A DNA stretch of 64,000 nucleotides from Mycolicibacterium komossense (lineage in GTDB: Bacteria; Actinomycetota; Actinomycetes; Mycobacteriales; Mycobacteriaceae): contig NZ_JACKTY010000031.1 of assembly GCF_025822605.1 (NCBI RefSeq), positions 206,476 through 270,475 on the forward strand, read 5' to 3'. Shown here piece after piece: positions 34,738-43,727 of the stretch. The translations under genes were made by a program, and so were the position numbers. Numbering within the stretch: position 1 is the first letter of the stretch; each line of letters opens with the position of its first letter. The notes under the pieces were generated by a model, which was given only the letters and a program-made list of their open reading frames with translations, did not search any database and had not been told where the DNA came from.

Positions 34738-34884
34738 ATGGCCGATCACACCGGTAGTTCGCTACGTGACCGCAGCGAACTACCGGAGGTCAGCACGGCC
34801 GAGTTGTTTTTCGACCTGGTGTAGGTCTTCGCCGTCACCCAGCTCAGTCACACGCTGTTGCATGAACGCAACGACCTCTCAACG
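34738..34884 (+). pseudogene. LtrA (low-temperature requirement A-like) gene remnant
   Basis: From the ATG at 34738 the frame reads the N-terminal LtrA signature: STAELFFDLV, a TAG stop at 34822-34824 in place of the usual Phe codon, then VFAVTQLSHTLLH in the same frame. The rest of the roughly 380-residue membrane protein is gone: similarity ends at the 3' end of the LuxR gene. It is a double-damaged relic (nonsense plus deletion). Confidence 0.7.
34751..34786 (+). terminator. Perfect 13-bp hairpin (CCGGTAGTTCGCT arms) after the SDR gene
   Basis: Arms at 34751-34763 and 34774-34786 are perfectly complementary around a 10-base loop, starting 16 bases after the SDR stop. The stem is strong and GC-balanced with no T-tract. 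It lies inside the dead LtrA frame, so it may have arisen or been fixed as a terminator after that gene decayed. Confidence 0.55.
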
Positions 34885-37800
34885 TTTGTGCCTGGCTGCT
34901 TCTTGGACAAGCTGCACGCGGGAGGACACGTCGAGCTTGCGGTAGACGTGGGTGAGGTGGGTCTGCACGGTGCGCGGGGAGATGAACAGCCGTGCGGCGA
35001 TGTCTTTGTTGGCAAGACCTTCGCTCACCAACCGCACGACGTCGTGTTCGGTCGGGGTCAGAGATTCCCAGCCGCTGGCCGGCCGCCCGCGTTCGCCGCG
35101 ACCGCGCTGTGCGAACGCGATCGCCCCGGTCGTGCTCAACGCTTGCCCGTCCGACCAGGCGGCTTCGAAGACGTCCGGCCCCAGCGCGGCACGGACTGCC
35201 GTCACCACCGCGTCGTACGCCTCCTGAAAGACGGTGAGGCGCGCTTCGTGGTGCCGTTGCCGGATCCCGTGCGCCGCGCCGTAGAGACGTGCTGCGTGTA
35301 GCGGGCGCCGTGAGACATCCACGGCCGCCAGGCATTCGAACACATCGGGGACGCGGAGGTAGCCACCGGTAGTCGAAGCAACCGCCAGCGCCTTGTACGC
35401 GTCACGTTCAGCCTGGTCGGGCTCGCCCTGGGCGATCGCGACCCGGGCGCGCGCCGCCAGCGCCCACACCTGGTACGCGCCAGGCACGACTGCCACCGAG
35501 TCGTCCGCCCAGCGGCGGGCGGCAGCGAGGTCACCGCAGCACATCACAGCCTCCGCCATCGGCAGGAGGCTGCGAATGAACAGTTCCTTGCGCGCATAGG
35601 TGTGCTGCAGTGCCGCCTCGCACGCCGACTTGGCCTGTACAGCATCGCCGCGTCCCAGAGCAGCCAGAGCCAAGACGACATAGGCGCTGTCCTCGTGAAA
35701 ACCACCCATCCGCGCTCCGATATCCAATGCCATCGCGGCCGCAGACTCGCCTGCTTCGGCGCTACCGGTACTGACCAACGAATGGCCGAGCGTCATCAAT
35801 CCGAATGCTTCCATTGCGCGGTCCGCGTCGGCACGGGCCTCGTCGATCACGTCCTGCGCAACTCGGATGGCATCGAGCACGTGGGTCCCCAGGTGACTGA
35901 GGGCATTGGCGAGAAACACCCGGCTGTACCGGGACATGAAGCGGTCGCCGATGAGGTCGGCGGCCTCACGGCCGTTCTCGCCGGCGATTCGCGCTTCGCC
36001 AGGTGCACCGGCGGTGACACCGTAAAAGGTCTGATAGCCGAGGGCTTGGCACAGCGTCGACTGGTCGCCCGACGTCCTCGCACGTTCGACCGCTTCGGCG
36101 AGGTACGACCCGCCCAGTTCGGGTCGGTCGAAGCTGAGCATGCCGCTGCCCATCAGGGCGCGGGCGATCAGATGCTGATCACCGGTCTCTCGGGCGGCGG
36201 CGACGGCGACATCAGCACGGGAGCCGCTCTCCGGCGATTCGGTGTTGAGCCACACCGCCAAATGTGCGGCATCGGCGACGGCGCGCACCCAGGTTGCCGG
36301 ATCCATATCCTCATCGCGGTAGCGTTCATCGGCGAAGACCGATTCGAATCCGGCCAGTCCCTCCCGAAAGCGACTGCGGGTCAACCAGACTCGCTGCAGT
36401 GACGACAACATGGTCAACGCGGTGGCGAAGTCGGCGATCTCGCAACTCCACCCGTAAGCCGCTCGCAGGTTGTCCATCTCGATCTCTGCCCACGAAACCA
36501 ACTGCGTCGGTTCGCCGTTCGTCTGTGATTCCTGCGCGGCCGCGGTGACGGCGTAGTGGTCACGGTGGCGGGTGCGAATGACGTCTGCTTCGCCGGACGC
36601 CGCGAGTCTTTCCATGCTGTATTGCCGGACGGTTTCGAGCAGGCGGTAGCGCATGTCGCCCCCGGAGTCGTCGGCGACGACGAGGGATTTGTCGACCAGC
36701 AGCCCGAGAACGTCGATGAGCTGGGCGCGTTCGGTATCGGTGCCTGCACCGACTGTATGGGCGGCATCGAGATCGAACCCACCGGCGAACGCGGCCAGGC
36801 GGCGCAGCAGAACTTGCTCCGGGTCGGTGAGCAGCGAGTGTGACCAGTCGATGGAGGCCGAGAGCGTCTGCTGCCGGCGCACCGCGGTGCGGGCCCCGCC
36901 GGTGAGAACACGAAAACTGGTGCGCAGGCTTTCGAGGATCTGCGGGAGCGCGAGGGTTCGGGTGCGGGCGGCGGCCAGTTCGATCGCCAGCGGCATGCCG
37001 TCGAGGCGGCGGCAGATCTCGGTGACTGTTGTCGACTGCGCTGCCGTGGTGCAGAAGTCGGATCTGGCGCGGCGGGCGCGGTCGACGAACAATTCCACGG
37101 CCTCGTCGTCGGTTGACAGGGAAGGCACCCGCCAGGTCAGCTCACCGGGGATTCCGATCGGTTCGCGGCTGGTCGCCAACACGCTGACCTGCGCGCCGGC
37201 GTGCAGGATATCGACGGCCAGGGCGCCGATGGCATCCAGCAGATGCTCGCAATTATCCAGTACTACAAGTAGTTTGCGGTCTCTGACGAACTTCTGGATG
37301 GTCTCCGTGGTGGTGCGGCCGGGCTGGTCGGTCAGCTCGAGGCTGCGTGCGACACTGACCGGGACGACAGCGGGATCAGTGATCGGGGCCAGATCGACGA
37401 AGAACACCTCGCCGTCGAAATCAGCCTCCGCCTCAGCAGCGACGCGAATCGCCAGCCGCGTCTTGCCCGCGCCGCCGGCGCCGGTCAAGGTTACCAACCT
37501 GTTGTCCCCCAACAGTTCTCCAACTTGGACCACCTGCTCGGCGCGGCCCACGAAACTGGTCAACTGCACCGGAAGCCGCGACCTGCGCAATACGGGGGTG
37601 ACGCGCAGGGGCGGAAACTCCACGCGCACATCGGGGTGATTGAGTTGGAGCACCCGTTCCTGGCGCGGCAGGTCGCGCAACACGTGCGAGCCCAGGTCCG
37701 CCAGCCAGGCATCTTCGGGCAGCCGATCGAGGACCATCGCCTCGGTGGCCCCGGACAACACGGTCTGGCCGCCGTGGGCGAGGTCGCGGAGCCGTGCGGC

Positions 37801-38193
37801 GCGGTTGATGGTCGGCCCAGCGTAGTTGGCTTCGTCGCGCAACTGGATCTCGCCGGTATGCAACCCGATGCGCAACCTGGTCGGCTCCACCGGCGCTCGC
37901 TGCAGCGCCAGCGCACAGGCCACCGCGTCGCTGGCTTTGGCGAACGCAACAACGAAACTGTCACCCTCGCCCTGTTCGAGGGGGCGCACCCCACCGTGGG
38001 CCGCTACCAGTTCCGAGACGATCGCATTGAGTCGTTCGATGGCGGCGGCCATGTCCAGCCGTCGGGTCTCCCACAACCGGGTGGACCCTTCGATGTCAGC
38101 CAGCAGCAACGTCACGGTTCCAGTGGGCAACTCGCTCACGGCCAGCTCGCTCCAGTCCAGCGGCGCAATCTCCGCGTAATCATGCACGCTCAC
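34879..38193 (-). CDS. Class III nucleotidyl cyclase / NB-ARC-like ATPase / LuxR regulator (Rv0386-like)
   Basis: The 1104-residue protein has three parts. Residues 25-190 form a class III cyclase domain with ADIEGSTRLW (metal Asp33), QGEGDSF (Asp78) and PTINRAARL (Asn130, Arg134). Residues 210-560 form a P-loop ATPase (TGAGGAGKTRLA near 237; VVLDNCEHLLD near 312), then TPR-like helices. The last 60 residues are a LuxR helix-turn-helix (LTPTEHDVVRLVSEGLANKD). The adenine-selecting Lys of typical cyclases is replaced by Gln (PLEQGEGD), as reported for M. tuberculosis Rv0386. A cAMP- or ATP-responsive regulator is likely; the target is unknown, with the divergent P450 a candidate. The start is GTG at 38193. 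Confidence 0.85.
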   Translation of the reverse strand: MSVHDYAEIAPLDWSELAVSELPTGTVTLLLADIEGSTRLWETRRLDMAAAIERLNAIVSELVAAHGGVRPLEQGEGDSFVVAFAKASDAVACALALQRAPVEPTRLRIGLHTGEIQLRDEANYAGPTINRAARLRDLAHGGQTVLSGATEAMVLDRLPEDAWLADLGSHVLRDLPRQERVLQLNHPDVRVEFPPLRVTPVLRRSRLPVQLTSFVGRAEQVVQVGELLGDNRLVTLTGAGGAGKTRLAIRVAAEAEADFDGEVFFVDLAPITDPAVVPVSVARSLELTDQPGRTTTETIQKFVRDRKLLVVLDNCEHLLDAIGALAVDILHAGAQVSVLATSREPIGIPGELTWRVPSLSTDDEAVELFVDRARRARSDFCTTAAQSTTVTEICRRLDGMPLAIELAAARTRTLALPQILESLRTSFRVLTGGARTAVRRQQTLSASIDWSHSLLTDPEQVLLRRLAAFAGGFDLDAAHTVGAGTDTERAQLIDVLGLLVDKSLVVADDSGGDMRYRLLETVRQYSMERLAASGEADVIRTRHRDHYAVTAAAQESQTNGEPTQLVSWAEIEMDNLRAAYGWSCEIADFATALTMLSSLQRVWLTRSRFREGLAGFESVFADERYRDEDMDPATWVRAVADAAHLAVWLNTESPESGSRADVAVAAARETGDQHLIARALMGSGMLSFDRPELGGSYLAEAVERARTSGDQSTLCQALGYQTFYGVTAGAPGEARIAGENGREAADLIGDRFMSRYSRVFLANALSHLGTHVLDAIRVAQDVIDEARADADRAMEAFGLMTLGHSLVSTGSAEAGESAAAMALDIGARMGGFHEDSAYVVLALAALGRGDAVQAKSACEAALQHTYARKELFIRSLLPMAEAVMCCGDLAAARRWADDSVAVVPGAYQVWALAARARVAIAQGEPDQAERDAYKALAVASTTGGYLRVPDVFECLAAVDVSRRPLHAARLYGAAHGIRQRHHEARLTVFQEAYDAVVTAVRAALGPDVFEAAWSDGQALSTTGAIAFAQRGRGERGRPASGWESLTPTEHDVVRLVSEGLANKDIAARLFISPRTVQTHLTHVYRKLDVSSRVQLVQEAARHKR

Positions 38194-38372
38194 CAGCTTC
38201 GACGGCAGCCGAACAGCACAACATCGGCATAACCGCGTACATCTGCGCCGGCACGGTGCGCACGCACCAGAGATACGACCCCCGAACTACCCCGCCTACG
38301 CATTGCGGCGGATGTTTTGTCGTCCCACTTGTCGGACGGTCGAAGGCGTCCGCATCTGAAGGAGATCTCATC

Positions 38373-39623
38373 ATGACCACCGCGAGCAGCCGGTACCCCA
38401 ACGTGTTCGACGCCGGCCTCCCCACCGTCGAATACCAACACCTGACCGACCCCGACGAGGCTCACGCCCGCATCGCGCGAGCCCGCCGGCAAACACCGAT
38501 CGCCCTGGGCCCCTATGGGCCTGAGGTGCTGCACTACGAGCTGGTCCATACGGTGTTGTGCGACCCACGCTTCGCTATGCCCCGCGGCCTCGGACTGGAC
38601 GCCCAGGGAATCACCTCCGGATCGCTGTGGCACCGGGCGAGCACCAACATTCTGAGCCTCGACGGTGACGCCCACCACCGGCTGCGCCGACTGGTCGCCA
38701 AAGCCTTCTCCCCCAGGGCGACCGCCCGGCTGCAGTCGCTGATCAGCACCACGATCACCGAACTTGTCTCCGCCCTTGCCGAGGCAGGCGGCGGGGACGT
38801 GGTGAGCGACGTCTCCCGCCGCTACCCGACCCCGATCATCTGCGCCCTACTCGGCGCACCACCACAGGACTGGCACCTGTTCACCGCCTGGTCCGACGAC
38901 ATCATGAAGATCTTCGACTGGAATGTCGCCGACGACGAACCCGTGATCACCGCCGCCTGGGACCAACTCGACGCCTACCTCGATCACATGGTGGCCCACC
39001 GGCGAAACACCCTCACCGACGACCTCATCTCCGAACTCATCCGCGCCGAGGACGACGGCGACAGACTCACCCGCGACGAACTGTTGATGCTCGCCGGAGC
39101 CCTGCTTGCCGCCGGAACCGATACCACCCGCAACCAGCTCGCCGCTGCCATTCAATGCCTGTGCGACCACCCCGAGCAGTGGGCCCTGCTCGCCCGGCAA
39201 CCCGAACTCGCTCCCCAGGCCGTCGAGGAACTCATCCGCTACTACCCGGTGAGCTTCGGCACCATACGCAGCGCCACCGAAGACGTCGAACTGGCCGACG
39301 TCACCATCCCCGCCGGAACCCTCGTCGTCGCCAACACCGCCGCCGCCAACCGCGACTCCGGAGTCTTCGACAAACCTGATCAACTCGACATCACCCGCCG
39401 AGGCGTTGCCCCGGTCCTCACCTTTGGCGGCGGCACCCACTACTGCCTCGGTTCTCACCTGGCCCGCCTCGAACTCACCGCCGCCCTGCAGGTCTTCACC
39501 AGCCGCTTCACTGCGCTACACCGCACCGGGCCGGCGCCGTGGAAGGCCATCACCGGCGTCACCGGACCGGTCACACTGCCCGTCGCCACTCAGTGCGCGG
39601 GACTGATTTCACGCTCCGATTAG
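38373..39623 (+). CDS. Cytochrome P450
   Basis: The 416-residue P450 has all family landmarks: the I-helix oxygen-binding motif LAAGTDTT, the K-helix EELIR (ExxR) and the heme loop FGGGTHYCLG with the iron-ligand Cys about 358. It is soluble and of typical bacterial class I length, so it needs separate ferredoxin and reductase; none is adjacent. The substrate is unknown. GAAGGAG precedes the ATG at 38373. It is divergent from the cyclase-LuxR gene with 179 bp between; the 193 bp after it hold no gene. Confidence 0.88.
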   Translation: MTTASSRYPNVFDAGLPTVEYQHLTDPDEAHARIARARRQTPIALGPYGPEVLHYELVHTVLCDPRFAMPRGLGLDAQGITSGSLWHRASTNILSLDGDAHHRLRRLVAKAFSPRATARLQSLISTTITELVSALAEAGGGDVVSDVSRRYPTPIICALLGAPPQDWHLFTAWSDDIMKIFDWNVADDEPVITAAWDQLDAYLDHMVAHRRNTLTDDLISELIRAEDDGDRLTRDELLMLAGALLAAGTDTTRNQLAAAIQCLCDHPEQWALLARQPELAPQAVEELIRYYPVSFGTIRSATEDVELADVTIPAGTLVVANTAAANRDSGVFDKPDQLDITRRGVAPVLTFGGGTHYCLGSHLARLELTAALQVFTSRFTALHRTGPAPWKAITGVTGPVTLPVATQCAGLISRSD

Positions 39624-39816
39624 CACGCATTTCCATTGGGGCGCATGCAGGTTCCCAACTCTTCTGCCCGATCATGGCGGTCTGACCTTCGGTTACGCCC
39701 GCCGTCTCCCGGACCTCGCGCCGACAGTGCTCTCCACCATAGGCACTCCAATTGGTCAGGGGTCGCCGTCGCCTACGGCGCGGGGCATGCCACACCGCAG
39801 TCATTGCCGATCGAGC

Positions 39817-40263
39817 TCATGTCGCATGGATTTCGTTGAGTGCGTGGACAAGTGGGGCCAATTCTGGAACCTCGCGTGCCCGTGCGAGGGACGCCTCCAG
39901 GGTGGCATCATGCGTAGGTCGTGCGGCGTCGAGTAATTCACGCCCTGACGCTGTCAGTTCGGTGTAGATCCCGCGACGGTCGTCCGCGCACAGGATCCTG
40001 ATCAGCAATCCCCTGTCCTCTAGTCGATTGACCAGTCGGGTAGTGGCACTGCTGCTCAGCGCGGCCGCCCGGGCGAGCTGGGTCATCCGCATATGCCATC
40101 CGTCCTGGCGGCTCAAGGCGTCCAACACGGTGTACTCGACGACGGACAGCTCATGACCGCGCTGCAGTGCACGCTCCAGATCGGTATCGAGCGCGCCATA
40201 CAGGGCGGCGAGGGTGCGCCAGCCCTGCGACCGGATCTCGACGGCGTCGTCGGCAATCCCCAC
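39817..40263 (-). CDS. MarR family transcriptional regulator
   Basis: The protein of about 148 residues has a winged helix-turn-helix: SVVEYTVLDALSRQDGW, MTQLARAAALSSSATTRLV, and the beta wing RILCADDRRGIYTELT. I chose GTG at 40263 because GAGGAG lies six bases upstream; the ATG two codons earlier touches that ribosome site. It is divergent from an MFS efflux gene, and the gap carries two CGTATGCAATAT repeats. MarR regulators of efflux pumps usually release DNA on binding phenolic or drug-like ligands. Confidence 0.87.
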   Translation of the reverse strand: MGIADDAVEIRSQGWRTLAALYGALDTDLERALQRGHELSVVEYTVLDALSRQDGWHMRMTQLARAAALSSSATTRLVNRLEDRGLLIRILCADDRRGIYTELTASGRELLDAARPTHDATLEASLARAREVPELAPLVHALNEIHAT

Positions 40264-40321
40264 GTGCATCTCCTCGATCGATGAACCAGGTCACACATTA
40301 CCAGCTTGCGCCTTTATACGG

Positions 40322-40355
40322 CGTATGCAATATTATTGCCGCGCGTATGCAATAT
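40322..40355. promoter_or_regulatory. Two 12-bp direct repeats CGTATGCAATAT, 22-bp period, candidate MarR operators
   Basis: CGTATGCAATAT occurs at 40322-40333 and 40344-40355 in the MarR/MFS gap. The first repeat also overlaps GCAATA-t-TATTGC, a perfect 6-bp inverted repeat (40327-40339). An exact 12-base repeat, 22 bp apart and AT-rich in a GC-rich genome, is strong evidence for paired regulator sites. Confidence 0.6.
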
Positions 40356-40408
40356 CTGCAGACGCCAGCAATCCGCTAGCGCGCCTTATTGTGAAGGAAA
40401 TGTCAACG

Positions 40409-41605
40409 ATGCCTCTGGGTCTCATTGCCCTGGCTATGGGTGGTTTCGGGATCGGCCTGACCGAGTTTGTCATCATGGGCCTGCTCCCGGAGGTTGCCGC
40501 CGATTTCGCGGTGAGCGAGGCGACCGCCGGATACCTGATCTCCGGATATGCCCTATCGGTCGCGGTCGGCGCCGTCGCACTCACGGCAGCGGTCACCCGC
40601 CTCGATCGGAAGAAGGTCCTGCTGGGGCTGATGGTGCTGTTCATCGTCGGCAACCTGATGTCGGCGCTGGCGTCCAGCTACGAGATGATGCTGACCGGTC
40701 GCATCGTCGCGGCGTTGTGCCACGGCGCGTTCTTCGGGATCGGCTCGGTAGTTGCGGCCGACCTGGTTGCGGAGAACAAGCGCGCCGGCGCCATCGCGAT
40801 GATGTTCGCGGGGCTGACCATCGCCAACGTGCTGGGGGTGCCACTGGGCACCCTACTGGGCCAACAGCTGGGTTGGCGTTCGACCTTCTGGGCGATCACG
40901 ATCGTCGGCATCATCGCCATGATCGGCATCGCGATACTGGTGCCGCACATCGAACACAACACCAGCGGAGGCCTGCGAACTGAACTGGGCGCGTTCCGCC
41001 ACCCGCAGGTCTGGCTGTCGATCGCCATCACCATCCTCGGCTACGGCGGCATGTTCGGCGCCTTCACCTACATCGCATTCACTCTCACCGAGGTCAGCGG
41101 TTTCGCATCAACGAGCGTTCCGTGGCTGCTGGTCCTGTTCGGAGTGGGCCTGCTAGTGGGAAATACGTTGGGCGCCAAGGCTGCCGACCGAGCGCTCACT
41201 CCAGCGCTGATCTGGATCCTGGTATTGCTCGCCGTGGTGCTGGTGGCATTCGCCGCGACCGCGCAATACAAGGTGACGACGATCATCGCGCTGTTCCTAA
41301 TGGGTTCCTTTGGCTTCGCCACGGTGCCAGGGCTGCAGATGCGCATCATGAACTACGCCTCCAGTGCACCTACGCTCGCTTCAGGTGCCAACATCGCGGC
41401 GTTCAACGTCGGCAACGCCCTGGGCGCCTGGTTGGGCGGGCTCACCATCGCCGCCGGATTCGGCTTCACCTCGCCGATCTGGATGGGCGCCGTGGTCACT
41501 GCGATCGGGCTGGTGGTGCTGTTAGGCGCCACTGGGCTGGACCGTTCCCGCAACTCCCCACTGCACAATGCTGATCCGACTGTAGCGACCCCCGCCACCC
41601 CATAG
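40409..41605 (+). CDS. MFS transporter (AraJ/YdhP-type drug or metabolite efflux)
   Basis: The 398-residue protein has about twelve hydrophobic spans, the TEFVIMGLLPEVAADF start typical of the AraJ/chloramphenicol-resistance-like DHA1 group, and a loop motif near VTRLDRKKVLLG (motif A variant). It should export drugs or metabolites with proton antiport. AAGGA at 40394-40398 favours the ATG at 40409; an ATG at 40400 is only one base from it. MarR-type control is predicted from the repeats upstream. A hairpin follows the stop. Confidence 0.86.
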   Translation: MPLGLIALAMGGFGIGLTEFVIMGLLPEVAADFAVSEATAGYLISGYALSVAVGAVALTAAVTRLDRKKVLLGLMVLFIVGNLMSALASSYEMMLTGRIVAALCHGAFFGIGSVVAADLVAENKRAGAIAMMFAGLTIANVLGVPLGTLLGQQLGWRSTFWAITIVGIIAMIGIAILVPHIEHNTSGGLRTELGAFRHPQVWLSIAITILGYGGMFGAFTYIAFTLTEVSGFASTSVPWLLVLFGVGLLVGNTLGAKAADRALTPALIWILVLLAVVLVAFAATAQYKVTTIIALFLMGSFGFATVPGLQMRIMNYASSAPTLASGANIAAFNVGNALGAWLGGLTIAAGFGFTSPIWMGAVVTAIGLVVLLGATGLDRSRNSPLHNADPTVATPATP

Positions 41606-41641
41606 CTGGGTTCTCCCGGACCGTTGCTACAAGCAAATTTG

Positions 41642-41657
41642 GGGCTTCAGCAAGCCC
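41642..41657 (+). terminator. Hairpin GGGCTT-cagc-AAGCCC after the MFS gene
   Basis: A perfect 6-bp stem with a tetraloop lies 37 bases after the MFS stop; the T-tract is weak. It is the only terminator-like structure between this gene and the following pseudogene. Confidence 0.4.
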
Positions 41658-41782
41658 GACGGTTTACGATTCCGCGGGCGGACTGATCATCCGATACATC
41701 CTCCAACGATGTTGTCCTGCAAGTCTCAGCTCCCTGATCCTGAGTTCACCGCGATGGACCTTCTTGGCGAAGTCGTGACCAG

Positions 41783-42154
41783 GTGCGTGCACGTGATGCG
41801 TTGCTGTTCGTTACCCCGGAATACAACAGATCCGTGCCAGCGCCCTTGAAGAACGCGGTGGACGTCGGGTCTGCCCCACATGGCGCCAACGCTTTCGCCG
41901 GTCGGCCCGCGGGCATCATCAGTCTGTCTCCGGGGCGGTTGGGTGCCTTTGGCGCCAACCACCACCTACGCCAATCGTTGGTGTTCCTCGACATGCCGAC
42001 CCTGTAACAGCCCGAGGCCTACCTCGGTGGCAGCTACGAGATATTCGACGACGATGGGCGACTGCAATCGAAATCGGTGGAGACGCTTCTTGGCGGCTTC
42101 CTGGAACGCTTCGAGCAGTGGACGCGCCTTCACCTCCCAGTGGTGTCGCGATGA
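41783..42154 (+). pseudogene. NADPH-dependent FMN reductase gene, truncated and with a nonsense codon
   Basis: The frame encodes the flavodoxin-like core DALLFVTPEYNRSVPAPLKN and GIISLSPGRLGAFGANHH, reaching LDMPTL. A TAA at 42005-42007 sits where the family has Gln; the same frame then continues with QPEAYLGG, IFDDDGRL and FLERFEQW to a natural stop at 42152-42154, which overlaps the next gene as ATGA. The N-terminal third is missing. Both lesions show the gene is dead, although it was once an operon partner of the TetR gene. Confidence 0.75.
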
Positions 42155-42830
42155 CGACGGCCAACCCAGTCAAGCGCAACCTCCCCGCTGCCCAGCGACG
42201 GGCGATGCTGCTCGACGCCGCTTCTGAACTCATCATCGAGCACGGTGTCACCGGCACGTGCATCGATGACGTCGCAGCACATGCAGGAGTCTCGAAAGGT
42301 GCCGTCTACCACCACTTCAAATCCAAAGACGACCTACTGTGCGCACTCGAACAGCGCTTCAGTACATCTATTCGCGACAAGGCCCGACTGGCCAGGACGA
42401 GCACAGTCGGACTGGACGATGCCTTGTCGTCGTGGACGACTGCCCTGGTTAACGCCTACCTCGACGAGCGACCACTGCACGACGCACTCTTCTACGGATG
42501 GTCGCCGACAAGCCGACAAGCCGAGAAGCCGCCTCCGACAACGTCCTCATCGACGACCTCCGGCAATTACTGCTCGACGCCGGGGCCCATGATGACGTTG
42601 CAACCGCCGACCTGGCAGCAGGGTATGCCGTGGCCGGCATTACGACTGCAGTCGACCGTGCGGTTCTCGCCAATTGCGCCGAACCCCGCGATCCCCTCAT
42701 CGCACTTGCAATTGCCTGTACTCGCGCTGCTGCCACTGTGCCAGTCACTGCAACAAACTGCTCCGACGATTCGAACCGAAAGGTGAACAATGCCCGTCGA
42801 AAAGAACCCCTCAACCGCCCAAACGGATGA
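42151..42830 (+). pseudogene. TetR regulator broken by an 8-bp tandem duplication
   Basis: The first part encodes a normal TetR helix-turn-helix (CIDDVAAHAGVSKGAVYHHF) and runs to LHDALFYGW. At 42505-42520 the 8-mer CCGACAAG stands twice in tandem (followed by CCGAGAAG). Removing one copy restores a continuous frame: SPTSREAASDNVLIDDLRQLL, then TADLAAGYAVAGITTAVDRAVL, ending at 42830. As it stands, the frame shifts into a nonsense tail ending at 42786. Slippage of the repeat could revert it, so it may be a reversible off state rather than a fixed pseudogene. Confidence 0.75.
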
Positions 42831-42842
42831 CCTACTCGGTCA

Positions 42843-43670
42843 TCACCAGGCAGGTATGACCACCTCTTTGCCGCCGAACGACTCGACCAGCTGCTTCTTG
42901 ACTTCGTCGGTCTGATAGGACTCCTTCAGCACCTTGATCTTCTCGGTGTCCTGCTGGCCGTTCTTGACCGCAATCACGTCAGGTGACTGGTTTTGCTTGG
43001 ACTCGGTGACCAGCGCGGTGTGGAAGTCGATTCCAATGTCGGCGGCCTGAGACGCGTAAAGGAATCCGGCGTCAGCGTCGTCGAGCGCCTTCGGTAGCAG
43101 GGCGTAGTCCAGGCCCTGGATCTTGATGTGGCGCGGATTGTCAATGATGTCGCTTTCGGTGATGGAGAGGGGGTCGACGCCTGGACGCAGCTTGATCAGT
43201 CCGGCGTCTTGAAGCATGAGGAACGGTCGGTAAAAGTTCGCGGGCTCGATGTGGGCAGTGACGACCGCGCCGTCTGGGAGGTCCTGAATCGACTTCCACT
43301 TCTTGGAGAACAGTCCGCTCGGGTCGGTGAAGGCGTCGAAGGCGGCCACGAGATTGCCTTTGAACTGGCGGTCGTAGTACTGGAGGTACGCGGCGTGTTG
43401 GTGATAGGTGGCGTCGGCCTCCCCGTTCTCCACCGCTGAATTCAGTGCGGGTCCATCGGTGATGAACTTGTAGTCAAGGGTGTAACCACGCTTCTTGACC
43501 TCTTCGGCAAGCACCTTCGTCGTGTCCTCGTAGAGCGCGATGTTCGTCGACACGAACCTGATGGTCTTGTCGTCGTTCTGCGCGCCAACCCCGGTGACCT
43601 CGGAGCATCCTGCCATCGCGGGCAGGCACACGGCCGCCAGGACGGCAGCAACGATTGATTTGTATCTCAT
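42843..43670 (-). CDS. MetQ/NlpA-type substrate-binding lipoprotein
   Basis: The 275-residue lipoprotein has a signal peptide with lipobox PAMAGC (Cys about 21) and the NlpA/MetQ fold: RFVSTNIALYEDTTKVLAEE, GEADATYHQHAAYL, LLPKALDDADAGFLYASQA. It binds D/L-methionine-like or other sulfur compounds outside the membrane for the adjacent ABC transporter. GAAGGAAA precedes the ATG at 43670. It is the last gene of the five-gene operon starting with the DszC-like enzyme. Confidence 0.85.
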   Translation of the reverse strand: MRYKSIVAAVLAAVCLPAMAGCSEVTGVGAQNDDKTIRFVSTNIALYEDTTKVLAEEVKKRGYTLDYKFITDGPALNSAVENGEADATYHQHAAYLQYYDRQFKGNLVAAFDAFTDPSGLFSKKWKSIQDLPDGAVVTAHIEPANFYRPFLMLQDAGLIKLRPGVDPLSITESDIIDNPRHIKIQGLDYALLPKALDDADAGFLYASQAADIGIDFHTALVTESKQNQSPDVIAVKNGQQDTEKIKVLKESYQTDEVKKQLVESFGGKEVVIPAW

Positions 43671-43727
43671 GGGTTTTCCTTCTGGTGATGTGATCGCGCG
43701 CGTTCGGGAATGAATGCGCAATGCCGA

